Positions 27,375 through 35,098 of a DNA stretch of 64,000 bases are shown piece after piece. Location: contig NZ_RBWS01000019.1 in the NCBI RefSeq assembly GCF_003627955.1, forward strand, positions 62,001 through 126,000, written 5' to 3'. How positions within the stretch are numbered: position 1 is the stretch's first letter; every line of letters begins with the position of its first letter. The position numbers and the translations under genes are program-made. The DNA comes from Sphingobacterium puteale. GTDB lineage: Bacteria > Bacteroidota > Bacteroidia > Sphingobacteriales > Sphingobacteriaceae. Under the pieces are notes generated by a model. It was not told where the DNA came from. It was given only the letters and a program-made list of their open reading frames with translations, and did no database searches.

Positions 27375-28004
27375 ATGATAGTTGATCACTTAAAAATGAG
27401 AGCGATATATTTTTCGTGCTTGGAACCATATACCGATGATATCCCGCTATTGGAGTCATGTTGGAATGAAATCACAGCATCATATTCCGATCAGCGAAGA
27501 GGCTACCATACGTTGGCACATCTGCAACATTTTAGCCGGCAGTTGGATCTTTGTAAACATCATTTGTCAGATTATCCTACGGCTTATTTGGCCCTGATCT
27601 ATCATGATATCGTATACTTTATGCTGGATGGTACAAATGAAGAAAAAAGTGCACTGGTTGCGGTGGATCATTTACGTAGATTGAACTATCCATCGGATTT
27701 GATCAACATTTGTCAGGAGATGATTCTGGCAACAAAAACACATTCAATGAATAGCAGTTCTGATATCAATTATTTTATTGATGCTGACATGTCTATATTG
27801 GGAGCTGATAAGGTATCTTATGCAAAATACGTCGCTGGTATCCGTAAAGAATATGGAGATTCAATTTATTTTGATGAGGGTAGAAAGCATGTTTTACAAA
27901 GTTTTCTCGAGATGGAAAGAATATTTAAAACGGATTTTTTCTATAAAAAATATGAAGAAAAGGCACGACTCAATATTCAAAATGAAATCGAGGATTTGAG
28001 CTGA
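27375..28004 (+). CDS. Predicted metal-dependent HD-superfamily phosphohydrolase
   Basis: 209 residues of the small HD-domain family related to COG4339. Metal-ligand motifs in order: GYHTLAHLQHF (His pair), ALIYHDIVY (the HD pair), EEKSA, and YFIDADMSILG (the distal Asp). The C-terminal YFDEGRKHVLQSFLEMERIF block is also typical. ATG at 27396 (MRAIYFSCLEPY) is an alternative start. No signal peptide, so cytoplasmic. Family members hydrolyse phosphate esters, but the substrate of this subgroup is not known to me. Monocistronic by context. Confidence 0.82.
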   Translation: MIVDHLKMRAIYFSCLEPYTDDIPLLESCWNEITASYSDQRRGYHTLAHLQHFSRQLDLCKHHLSDYPTAYLALIYHDIVYFMLDGTNEEKSALVAVDHLRRLNYPSDLINICQEMILATKTHSMNSSSDINYFIDADMSILGADKVSYAKYVAGIRKEYGDSIYFDEGRKHVLQSFLEMERIFKTDFFYKKYEEKARLNIQNEIEDLS

Positions 28005-28154
28005 ATTCCTAATTTTTCATTGTCTTCAGTATCTTCTAATTTGACCGATTGTTTAGCCTGTGTCTCATATGCTAGCCTGCTGTTTTGTTTTGGTGTAAAA
28101 TAAGCAATAAGAGCAGTTTTACCCCTAGTGTCCACATTTGCTAAGGCAGTTGAT

Positions 28155-28182
28155 AAGTGCTATGCCATAATAGATAGCACTT
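28155..28182. terminator. Hairpin, possible terminator
   Basis: Perfect 9-base stem AAGTGCTAT / ATAGCACTT with a 10-base loop. It is 150 bases after the HD gene and 6 bases beyond the end of the decayed acetyltransferase on the other strand. Confidence 0.5.
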
Positions 28183-28188
28183 TATTGA

Positions 28189-28540
28189 TTAATGTTCATT
28201 GCCCTTATAAATCCGCATTGATTCAGTTTTTCCGGCTCTCTCAAACCCGTTCTTTTTGTAGAAATCTACAGATTTCCCGTCTGCTGTAAGTATTTGCATA
28301 TGAAAAATGAACATAGATATCTTGCATTTTTTCCAGAATAAGCTGGCCTATCCCATTGCCTTGATAGTCAAGATGGACTAGTGGTTCGGGTAATAAACGA
28401 CAAGGTGGCCAGCTGAAATTGCATTTCCCAGTCCACCAATGTATCTTCTCTCCATGCGGAAATCAATGTATGCGAATTCATCAGTGCTTGATACAATTCA
28501 CCTCCCAAATTCTGCCATTCACCGAGTTTTCCTTTCCGTT
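28189..28540 (-). pseudogene. GNAT acetyltransferase, frameshifted remnant
   Basis: Translating the minus strand in shifting frames gives a near-complete small GNAT: ALMNSHTLISAWREDTLV, then in another frame YPEPLVHLDYQGNGIGQLIL (the acetyl-CoA loop QGNGIG), then in a third MQILTADGKSVDFYKKNGF and a C-terminal MRIYKGNEH followed by TAA at 28189-28191. At least two frameshifts separate the pieces, so it cannot make a functional enzyme. Its 5' end overlaps the family promoter at 28521. Confidence 0.8.
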
Positions 28541-28584
28541 GGTCTAAAGAAAATAGGCTAAGATTGCGTTATGTGGTAGTTTTG
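28521..28584 (+). promoter_or_regulatory. Family promoter, copy F (no NTF2-like gene follows)
   Basis: ACCGAGTTTT (28521), TTGGTCTAA (28539), ATAGGCTA (28553), -7 box TAGTTTTG (28577). The 56/38/24 spacing is identical to copies A and C. The leader continues with the family's AATCAACAAATAA-like sequence but leads into a short unrelated reading frame. Confidence 0.75.
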
Positions 28585-28628
28585 AATCAACAAATAAAAA
28601 CTAGATAGCATAAGAAACAACAGAAAAA

Positions 28629-28724
28629 ATGGGTGCTGAAATCAGTAGCGAAGGGTGGTCATGGATTTATTTATCTTCCCATGGGAGGAAAATCAACCTT
28701 GGAATTTTTCAGAACGATGTTTAA
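28629..28724 (+). CDS. 31-codon open frame behind family promoter F
   Basis: ATG 52 bases after the start of the -7 box, the same range as in the family genes (40-59). Encodes MGAEISSEGWSWIYLSS and a further 14 residues ending NDV. Too short for a family call; no signal peptide. It may be a real micro-protein, or the tail of a gene fused to the promoter by a deletion. Confidence 0.3.
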   Translation: MGAEISSEGWSWIYLSSHGRKINLGIFQNDV

Positions 28725-28743
28725 CAAAGAAGAGGAATAATAT

Positions 28744-29499
28744 TTATTCCGCTATCAATGTTGCCCCTTGCGTTAAAATTTTTTGCTTATTTTTTTTGAC
28801 AACAAGCGTAATATCCGTTGCATCTTTTTCCGCTATAATATTTCGGTAGATAGCATAGGTATAAATCCCGTTGGTAAAAACGATGACGTGATTACCTCCG
28901 CTTCCTTCAAAATCCAGTTTGCCGTTACTCAGGATAATGTCAGGTGGCATGTTTTCTTTTTTTTCGGAATTCCACGAAGCATACCTGTATTTTCCGTTGG
29001 TTAATTCATCTATTCTGATCAGGTATTTTTCAGATTTTATTGTATAAACTGGTTTTTTGAATTGTTTTAAAGAATGGTGTATGTGTTCTTTTTGTTTTTG
29101 AATCAGTGTTTGTCTTAAATTTTTTTCAAATGGACTCTGATAATTTACTGCGGTTATTTTTCCGGCTTCGCTATCTATCCATAGTGTGCCATTATCCAGC
29201 ATGATTCCGCGCCAGCCAACTACTGTCCATTGGTCCGGTTTTGAATGCGCAATCAGATCCACGAGTGTCTGATCGAAAACCTCCTGAAACCTTTGCTTGA
29301 ATTCGTTCGGTTTTGTTATCGCTGGAATGGGATTTTCCCGCTTCAAGGGGTAGTTTATGACCGTTGAAATCTCATCTATGTTTTTTTGTTTGAACAGGGA
29401 GATAATATGACTGATGTTGGCTTTTTTTGACGCATCTGAATCCTGTGCGTGGCCAAAGCTATAAACAAATAGTGCTACAATTAGAAAGCTAAATTTCAT
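28744..29499 (-). CDS. Secreted protein of unknown function
   Basis: 251 residues; signal peptide to FGHAQ (~19). The body alternates beta strands and short helices (ISLFKQKNIDEISTVINYPL, RGIMLDNGTLWIDSEAGKIT, GNHVIVFTNGIYTYAIYR). The start resembles periplasmic proteins with a short 'number of steps/loop' domain that sense or bind ligands, but I do not recognise the family. Monocistronic; its stop lies 19 bases from the end of the 31-codon frame on the other strand. Confidence 0.7.
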   Translation of the reverse strand: MKFSFLIVALFVYSFGHAQDSDASKKANISHIISLFKQKNIDEISTVINYPLKRENPIPAITKPNEFKQRFQEVFDQTLVDLIAHSKPDQWTVVGWRGIMLDNGTLWIDSEAGKITAVNYQSPFEKNLRQTLIQKQKEHIHHSLKQFKKPVYTIKSEKYLIRIDELTNGKYRYASWNSEKKENMPPDIILSNGKLDFEGSGGNHVIVFTNGIYTYAIYRNIIAEKDATDITLVVKKNKQKILTQGATLIAE

Positions 29500-29550
29500 C
29501 TGTTCCTTTGTTATCTGGTATGTAATGCCTACGAAATTAATAAAATTAGA

Positions 29551-30075
29551 TCAGTAGTGATCAATTGAGATTTCTTGTTCATTTTTATTTATTCCGTAAA
29601 TAATATTGTCTAAATTGTCCGCATCAATTTTATCTGCTACCAATTTGAAACCGCGGCGTTCCAGCAGCTTTTTGGAAGCTATATTTTCGCGATGTGTATA
29701 CGCTTCTATAGCCTCAATTCCCATTTCATCAAAAGCATATTTTAATAGGGCCTCTACGGCTTCACTCATCAATCCTTTTCCTTGGAATTGCGGAAGTAAT
29801 TCGTAACCTAGTTCTGCATATTTTTTGCTCCGGTCAATATTCCACAAGGTTATAGTTCCCACAAATTCATTTTGATCTATTGTTTTAATCGTAAAATAAA
29901 ATTTATTTTTTCTGACCATCTCAATAAACTGTCTTGTCTCTTCAGGACTTTTATTGATATCTCTGCCAATGTATTTAGCAACCTGAGGATTGGTCCTGAG
30001 ATTGTGCAGATTTTGCAAATCGGACAGTTCGACAGGCTTTAATAGCAATTTCTCTGTTGAGATAGTAGTTTCCAT
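29551..30075 (-). CDS. GNAT-family N-acetyltransferase (RimJ/RimL type)
   Basis: Acetyl-CoA-dependent N-acetyltransferase, cytoplasmic. I choose ATG at 30075 (METTISTEKLLLKPVEL), the usual family start, instead of 30108, which adds 11 residues without homology. 174 residues, full length: LLLKPVELSDLQNLHNLR at the start, FVGTITLWNIDRSKKYAELG, acetyl-CoA loop QFQGKGLMSEA, and the C-terminal AYTHRENIASKKLLERRGF block. Substrate (ribosomal protein, small amine or antibiotic) not predictable. Confidence 0.88.
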   Translation of the reverse strand: METTISTEKLLLKPVELSDLQNLHNLRTNPQVAKYIGRDINKSPEETRQFIEMVRKNKFYFTIKTIDQNEFVGTITLWNIDRSKKYAELGYELLPQFQGKGLMSEAVEALLKYAFDEMGIEAIEAYTHRENIASKKLLERRGFKLVADKIDADNLDNIIYGINKNEQEISIDHY

Positions 30076-30108
30076 ATACAGTTGTAGTTTTATATCTTGA
30101 TCAAACAA

Positions 30109-30670
30109 AAATTGTCAATCTGAATGTATGTTAGGATATTTGATTTAAATGTTATTATATAGATGAAGTTAGTTAATTGGGTTTAATGTCCCTTCTTTTT
30201 TGTGTTGTTTTTTTATTTTCAGTCGTCATTTTTGTTCGATACTTTGCCGGTTCTTCGCCTTCTATCCTATAATTTTCTTCCGAAATAAGCAAAACCGTTT
30301 TAGTTTCATTATATTTGTTTTACTCAATCCTATGGATGTATCAATAGTTCAGCTAGGGCCCAGATTTTGGAAATGCCGACACGATCCCTCTCTTGTTCAC
30401 TAAAGATCTATTGTATATCGCTTAGGAGAGGGGATAACCAAATACGATAAAGCTATAGCATTTTACTTTTCAGCGAAAGGGATAGTTCGACCTTATTCTT
30501 TGGCTCTTCCTGGTCGCAGCCGCCGGTCGGAAACAGTGAAATTACAGCCTATGCCAGCGCTGCAATGCTGTTTGAGAGTGTGGCACGTTATCAGACGAAG
30601 GTAAAATAATAGATTATACACTAGCCATTAGGTTACCAGTCAGGTCCTGATGGCTATATTAGAATAATAG
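30109..30670 (+). other. Gene-poor stretch with an unidentified C-terminal remnant (30481-30609)
   Basis: About 560 bases without an intact gene. At 30481-30609 the plus strand reads DSSTLFFGSSWSQPPVGNSE and ends AAMLFESVARYQTKVK-stop, a protein-like composition. It has no start codon and the upstream frame breaks off, so it looks like the 3' end of a lost gene. I cannot name the family. It sits directly upstream of GH76. Confidence 0.4.
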
Positions 30671-31861
30671 ATGCTGATGAAACAAATAAATAGGATAGCG
30701 ACGATAGCACTCATGACAGGTTTATACTGTCTAACAGCTCAGGCGCAGGTTAAAAACGGTCAATTTTTTGATTATGCCCAGAAGACTTTGGATGTGATCT
30801 ATGACAAATATGGGAACGCCAAAAATAAATTACTGGCCGAGAAATATCCCTTTGACGAAAATTTTAAGGCGGACTATTTGAATAATACTACACAGGCAGA
30901 ACAGCAAAAAAAATATGCCTATCTCTGGCCTTTCTCGGGTAGTTTTTCGGCGGTCAATGCACTGATGGAACAGTCAAAAAATAAAACAGCCTATCAGAAA
31001 ATATTGGACCAGAAAGTGCTCGTAGGGCTCAGTGAATATCGGGACGAAAAGCGTAAACCAGTGGGGTATGCCTCCTATATCAATTCAGCGCCGGCATCGG
31101 ATCGCTTTTACGATGATAATATCTGGTTGGGCATTGATTTTACAGATAGCTACATACAGACCAAAAAGACGGATTATCTTAAGCATGCAAAGGAAATTTG
31201 GACCTTTGTAAAAAGTGGTGAAGACGATAAGCTTGGCGGTGGTATTTATTGGTGCGAGCAAAAAAAAGAATCTAAAAATAGCTGTTCGAATGCGCCTGCT
31301 GCAGTATTTGCTTTAAAACTTTTTGAGGCGACCAAACAGAAGGACTATCTTCTTGAAGGCCAACGTTTGTATGAATGGACAAAAGCAGGTTTGCAGGACC
31401 CAAATGATAAACTTTATTGGGATAATATACATCTCGATGGTAAAGTTGACAAAGCCAAGTATTCCTATAATTCAGGTCAGATGCTGCAGGCTGCGGCCTT
31501 GCTCTATCAGTTGACCAAAGAAAAGAAATACCTGGATGATGCGCAACAGCTTGCCGAAGCTTGCCTGGGCTATTTTTTTGAGACAAAAACAGGACAAGAT
31601 TTTCCTCTCTTAAAAAACAGTAATTTATGGTTCCATGCCGTAATGATGCGCGGTTATATCAGCCTGTTCGAACAGGATGGAGATCGAAAATATTTAGACA
31701 TTTTTGCGAAAAATCTTGATTTCGCATGGCTTCGGATGCGGGATCAGCATGGACTTTTTGATACCGACTGGACCATGGAGAATCCTAAAAAATCAAAATG
31801 GCTGTTAGACCAATGTGCTTTCGTGGAGATGTATGGGCGTTTGGCGAAATTCGGGTATTGA
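30671..31861 (+). CDS. Glycoside hydrolase family 76 (endo-alpha-1,6-mannanase type)
   Basis: Alpha/alpha-barrel retaining enzyme; the family cuts alpha-1,6-mannan backbones such as yeast mannan. 396 residues, signal peptide ending AQAQ (~26). The catalytic Asp pair is in RFYDDNIWLGIDF (Asp148-Asp149 from the 30671 start). Other family blocks: YAYLWPFSGSFSAVNAL, GGGIYWCEQKK, SNAPAAVFALKLFE, KYSYNSGQMLQAAALLY. Start may be 30677 (MKQINR). Not adjacent to a SusC/SusD pair, so it is an orphan GH here. A terminator follows at 31903. Confidence 0.92.
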   Translation: MLMKQINRIATIALMTGLYCLTAQAQVKNGQFFDYAQKTLDVIYDKYGNAKNKLLAEKYPFDENFKADYLNNTTQAEQQKKYAYLWPFSGSFSAVNALMEQSKNKTAYQKILDQKVLVGLSEYRDEKRKPVGYASYINSAPASDRFYDDNIWLGIDFTDSYIQTKKTDYLKHAKEIWTFVKSGEDDKLGGGIYWCEQKKESKNSCSNAPAAVFALKLFEATKQKDYLLEGQRLYEWTKAGLQDPNDKLYWDNIHLDGKVDKAKYSYNSGQMLQAAALLYQLTKEKKYLDDAQQLAEACLGYFFETKTGQDFPLLKNSNLWFHAVMMRGYISLFEQDGDRKYLDIFAKNLDFAWLRMRDQHGLFDTDWTMENPKKSKWLLDQCAFVEMYGRLAKFGY

Positions 31862-31902
31862 CACTTGCCATCGGGAGTGATACGATTTGTGCATGAGGAG
31901 CA

Positions 31903-31947
31903 TTAACGCTGAATTGTCGCTACAGCATGGCGACAATTCGGCGTTAA
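31903..31947 (+). terminator. Strong hairpin after GH76
   Basis: 18-base arms TTAACGCTGAATTGTCGC / GCGACAATTCGGCGTTAA with one mismatch and a 9-base loop, 42 bases after the GH76 stop, followed by CTTTTGT. Confidence 0.8.
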
Positions 31948-32338
31948 CTTTTGTCCTCCGGTGTCCATTTCCAGACCGACACCCACTGCATTATAATAGC
32001 GCTGACCACTCACTTCCTCGCGATATTTTTTATTTGATGATTTTCCGGAAAGGAAATATATAGTCTGCGACAAGCGCCATCCGATTACTGACTTTGACCC
32101 CGACCGCCAATCCCAAGTGCAAAGAGATCATTTTGGTCATTGTACGCTATATAATTCCGATGAAGATAAGAAGGGACAACAGTCAGTGATAATTTCGAAC
32201 TGAATTTTCGCGCAATGATCAGCTGCGTTACATGGCATAGCCGGTCACTGAATCCTGTGAAACTTGCCGCCGACTGCTTATTCTCGGCTGCACCCATAGC
32301 TGATACCGTCGTACTTCCAAAAAATGCAATGGACACCG
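31948..32338 (-). pseudogene. DUF5777-like outer-membrane beta-barrel, decayed
   Basis: The minus strand reads SIAFFGSTTVSAMGAAENKQ, then FSDRLCHVTQLIIARKFSSK and LSLTVVPSYLHRNYIAYNDQ, then DLFALGIGG. These are blocks I associate with DUF5777-type barrel proteins. The frame then breaks; further pieces (ADYIFPFRK, GVGLEMDTGG) occur in other frames up to ~31950. The N-terminal part is missing. Confidence 0.6.
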
Positions 32339-32484
32339 ATATCCTGTTGTCGACCGTATGCTCGATAAACCGGGATTACTTGGTACGGTGAAAAACGTGG
32401 TGGAAGCAAAACCATAGCCTTCCTCGGGTAGTTTTCAGTAGGAGGTTTATCAAGACGTATTGCTGTTTTTAAGATAAATGTTAT

Positions 32485-32500
32485 TTTCGTATAAACGAAA
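32485..32500 (+). promoter_or_regulatory. Small palindrome just before the dehydrogenase start
   Basis: TTTCGT-ATAA-ACGAAA, ending 5 bases before the ATG at 32506. It could be an operator or a leader hairpin that masks the start. Function is inference. Confidence 0.35.
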
Positions 32501-32505
32501 GAAAT

Positions 32506-33432
32506 ATGAGTATAGCATTGATACTGAATAGCGGCCGAGCCGAAGAATGGAAGCTCGAAATCAATAAGCATTTGCCTGAAACAAGAGTCGAGATCTATCC
32601 GGATATCCAAAACTATGATGAGGTCGAGTTTGCGCTTTGCTGGAAGCCTGAGGCGGGTTATTATGCTCATTTTCCCAATTTAAAAGTGATCCAGTCTGGG
32701 GGAGCTGGGATCGATCATTTATTTCCTGAAACCATTCCCTCACATATTCACACCTGTAGGATTGTAGATCACATGCTAAAAAGCGATATGTTTGAACATG
32801 TTTTGACCTGTGTGATGCATTCAATGAAGAATTTTTCAGCCTATTCTACAGAAAAGAGGAAAAGACATTGGCATCCCCTAGTGTATAAGTCCATTGGTCA
32901 AACGTGTGTAACAGTTTTAGGATTAGGTGAAATAGGGGGGGATGTCGCCGAAAGATTGGCTCAGCTAGGTTTCAAGGTTAATGGTTGGTCCAATTCTCCA
33001 AAAAATATACAGGGGGTAATTTCTTTTACAGGTATCGCAGGACTTAGTTCAGCAGTTGAGCAGACGGATTTTATTGTGAACGTTTTGCCATTGACTGATG
33101 CCACCCGCGGAATTTTGAATCATGAGTTTTTCTCCTTTTGCCCGATGGGAACTGTTTTACTTAACGTTGGTAGGGGCGCCCATCTTGTGGATGACGATTT
33201 AATAGAAGCCATCGACAAAGGACAGATTGCCGGCGCTTACCTCGATGTGTTTCAACAAGAACCATTGCCCAAAGAGCATCCATTTTGGAATTGCAGCTCT
33301 ATTTTTATAACACCTCATGTCGCGAGTAGGACAAATATTGGCTCTTCGGTCTTGCAATTGGTGGATAATTATAGAAGAATGGCTGCTGGGCAACCTTTGC
33401 TCAACGAAGTTTCCTTAAAAAAGGGTTATTAG
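32506..33432 (+). CDS. ghrA: D-2-hydroxyacid dehydrogenase (glyoxylate/hydroxypyruvate reductase A type)
   Basis: NAD(P)H-dependent reductase of 2-keto acids such as glyoxylate and hydroxypyruvate. 308 residues, full length for GhrA. The Rossmann dinucleotide site is VLGLGEIGGDVAERLAQLGF. Substrate Arg/Gly region: LNVGRGAHLVDDDLIEAID. The Asp/Glu and His of the catalytic relay are in YLDVFQQEPLPKEHPFW and FITPHVAS. N-terminal GGAGIDHL is typical of GhrA-like proteins. Cytoplasmic. Stands alone; in a pectin or uronate context it could reduce keto acids, but nothing nearby links it to a pathway. Symbol by similarity only. Confidence 0.85.
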   Translation: MSIALILNSGRAEEWKLEINKHLPETRVEIYPDIQNYDEVEFALCWKPEAGYYAHFPNLKVIQSGGAGIDHLFPETIPSHIHTCRIVDHMLKSDMFEHVLTCVMHSMKNFSAYSTEKRKRHWHPLVYKSIGQTCVTVLGLGEIGGDVAERLAQLGFKVNGWSNSPKNIQGVISFTGIAGLSSAVEQTDFIVNVLPLTDATRGILNHEFFSFCPMGTVLLNVGRGAHLVDDDLIEAIDKGQIAGAYLDVFQQEPLPKEHPFWNCSSIFITPHVASRTNIGSSVLQLVDNYRRMAAGQPLLNEVSLKKGY

Positions 33433-33574
33433 AAATCTGTGCTGCCCACAGAGGTTTCACCTTCCCCTTTCGGTTCACTATGGCAGCTGACGGACTAGGA
33501 GCAATTTTTGCGCAGGAAAAATAAAAGCATTGTTTCCATTGGCTAGCAAATTTGATAGAGTCTGTTCTATTATT

Positions 33575-34223
33575 TCAATAGTTGCGTAAGTCTTCCATAT
33601 ATTTTAAGACGGGATTTTCTGCTTTACGTACACGCCTCGGAAGATTATTATTTTTGATATGACGTAGAGGACCAAATACTACCATACGCAAATATGCCAT
33701 AAAATCGAGGGCTTCAATATATTCACCTCTTCCAATTTTTGTTAGCCCATAGTGTAACTAGGTCCAAAATCTGTCTTCGATCCATTGGAAGTCAGAAACC
33801 GGAAATTGTGCATATTACTTTTTGTAAAATATTGTCGGTATCTAATAGAATAATAGGATCTTCAATCCTGATGCAAAATTCCTCAAGAGTGACAAACTTA
33901 ATATTTACGTGTAATAGAGGGGCGTCATATAAACAGATTAACAATCTTTTTTCGCCTACATGTTCACCTGGTAAAGCCGACAAGAGATTGCCAAAGAGGC
34001 TAGCATATTCGACCATCCGTGAGCTGTCGGCGTTCAGATCCTCTTTGGTGACTATAACCAGGTCCAGATCAGACCACTTATCAATTTGACTGGTTAGCCA
34101 GGAGCCAGCGACTGCTAATCCAATAATATTCCGATCTCTTTTTAAGACCTGAACAACATTTTTGCAAATACTCTCTGCATAATATCTGTTTTGAATACCA
34201 ATATAATGCTTTTTTGTCCGTGA
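33575..34223 (-). pseudogene. Nucleotidyltransferase-domain protein with an in-frame amber stop
   Basis: Reading the minus strand: GLAVAGSWLTSQIDKWSDLD with the polymerase-beta-type GS...DLD signature, then SALPGEHVGEKRLLICLYDA and GFQWIEDRFWT. A TAG stop follows, and the same frame resumes as LHYGLTKIGRGEYIEALDF and runs to TGA at 33575. A single Trp-to-stop change (TGG to TAG) at about 33757-33759 would explain it. There is also no ATG at the expected start. Probably an aminoglycoside-adenylyltransferase-like protein that is no longer made. The ~280 bases upstream (34224-34500) contain a 44-codon frame without ATG (34405-34536) and nothing else. Confidence 0.75.
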
Positions 34224-34502
34224 TTATAATACAAATGGGTCGGAATCCAGCTCAAAATAATGAGATGGTAGGTGATATTATCATCAATAAACATTGATTT
34301 TCTTAGACGTATAAGAGCACCTTGTGGAGAGCGGATTGTACGCGTGCGAACAAAATGTTTCTAAACTGTTCGAATCCGCACATCTCCTTTTTTAGAAAAA
34401 AACCTTGAAAAAACCATTATTCGACCTAGAAGCCATAAATGGACTTATTTCGGCTCATGGTATAGTATTTGGCATGCAGGTGATAAAACCTTTCAAAGAT
34501 CA

Positions 34503-34548
34503 TTGGCCTAAAGTCCATAGGTTACATGCATATTAGATAGGAGTTTTG
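34503..34548 (+). promoter_or_regulatory. Family promoter, copy B
   Basis: TTGGCCTAA (34503), ATAGGTTA (34517) and a -7-like box GAGTTTTG (34541), with the same 38 and 24 base spacing as the other copies. The outer ACCGAG block is absent and the first base of the -7 box is changed, so this copy may be weaker. Confidence 0.65.
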
Positions 34549-34591
34549 AATTAAAAGATAAGAACAATATAACTAACAAAATAAAGACATT

Positions 34592-35038
34592 ATGAAAGCA
34601 TTCGCAAAAACATTTGTAGCAGCAACCTTAATCGCCATATCTGCATTCGCTATGGCAGCAGAAGGACCTGGCTCAAGATCAAAGGAAGAAAGCGTGAATC
34701 TTTCCACAGCAGACTTCGCCCTTGATCACTATGTTACGGTAACGACGAAGGGTGAATCAGCGGGCGTAGAGCGGTTGTTTGCTGAGGATTTTAGTCAAAA
34801 GATACAGGCTTCCAGTATATTGACCTACGGGCGTAATGCAGTGATCCAATCATTGAAAAATCAAAATGGAGAAATTCTGAACTGCAAAGTGAATATCAAG
34901 ATCGTCGAAAAATCGGCAGATTATATGATTGTAAAAATTACACTGAAATTTGAAAACTTTAGCATGACTGACCTTGCGACCTTTGCCTACGAAAATGATG
35001 GTTGGAAGGTTTTCAGATCATTTCATTCGTATAAATAA
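34592..35038 (+). CDS. Small secreted NTF2-like protein, paralogue B
   Basis: 148 residues, intact. Signal peptide MKAFAKTFVAATLIAISAFA, cleaved near AMAA. The mature part aligns along its length with paralogue A: TADFALDHYVTVTTKGESAG, VERLFAEDFSQKIQ, SLKNQNGEILNCKVNIKI, SADYMIVKITLKFENF, final FRSFHSYK. Followed by a degenerate version of the family hairpin (35071-35090) with mismatches in the stem. It lies between a decayed nucleotidyltransferase gene and a convergent M48 protease. Confidence 0.8.
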   Translation: MKAFAKTFVAATLIAISAFAMAAEGPGSRSKEESVNLSTADFALDHYVTVTTKGESAGVERLFAEDFSQKIQASSILTYGRNAVIQSLKNQNGEILNCKVNIKIVEKSADYMIVKITLKFENFSMTDLATFAYENDGWKVFRSFHSYK

Positions 35039-35098
35039 GAGTTATTCCTTACAGATATATAAGTTGTATGGCCAGGTCGTAAGAAGTGGTTTTTATTT

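Noticed and set aside
30200..30403. 67-codon frame with Phe/Ile-rich start
   Set aside because: Hydrophobic composition comes from an AT-rich intergenic stretch; no signal peptide pattern followed by a protein-like sequence.
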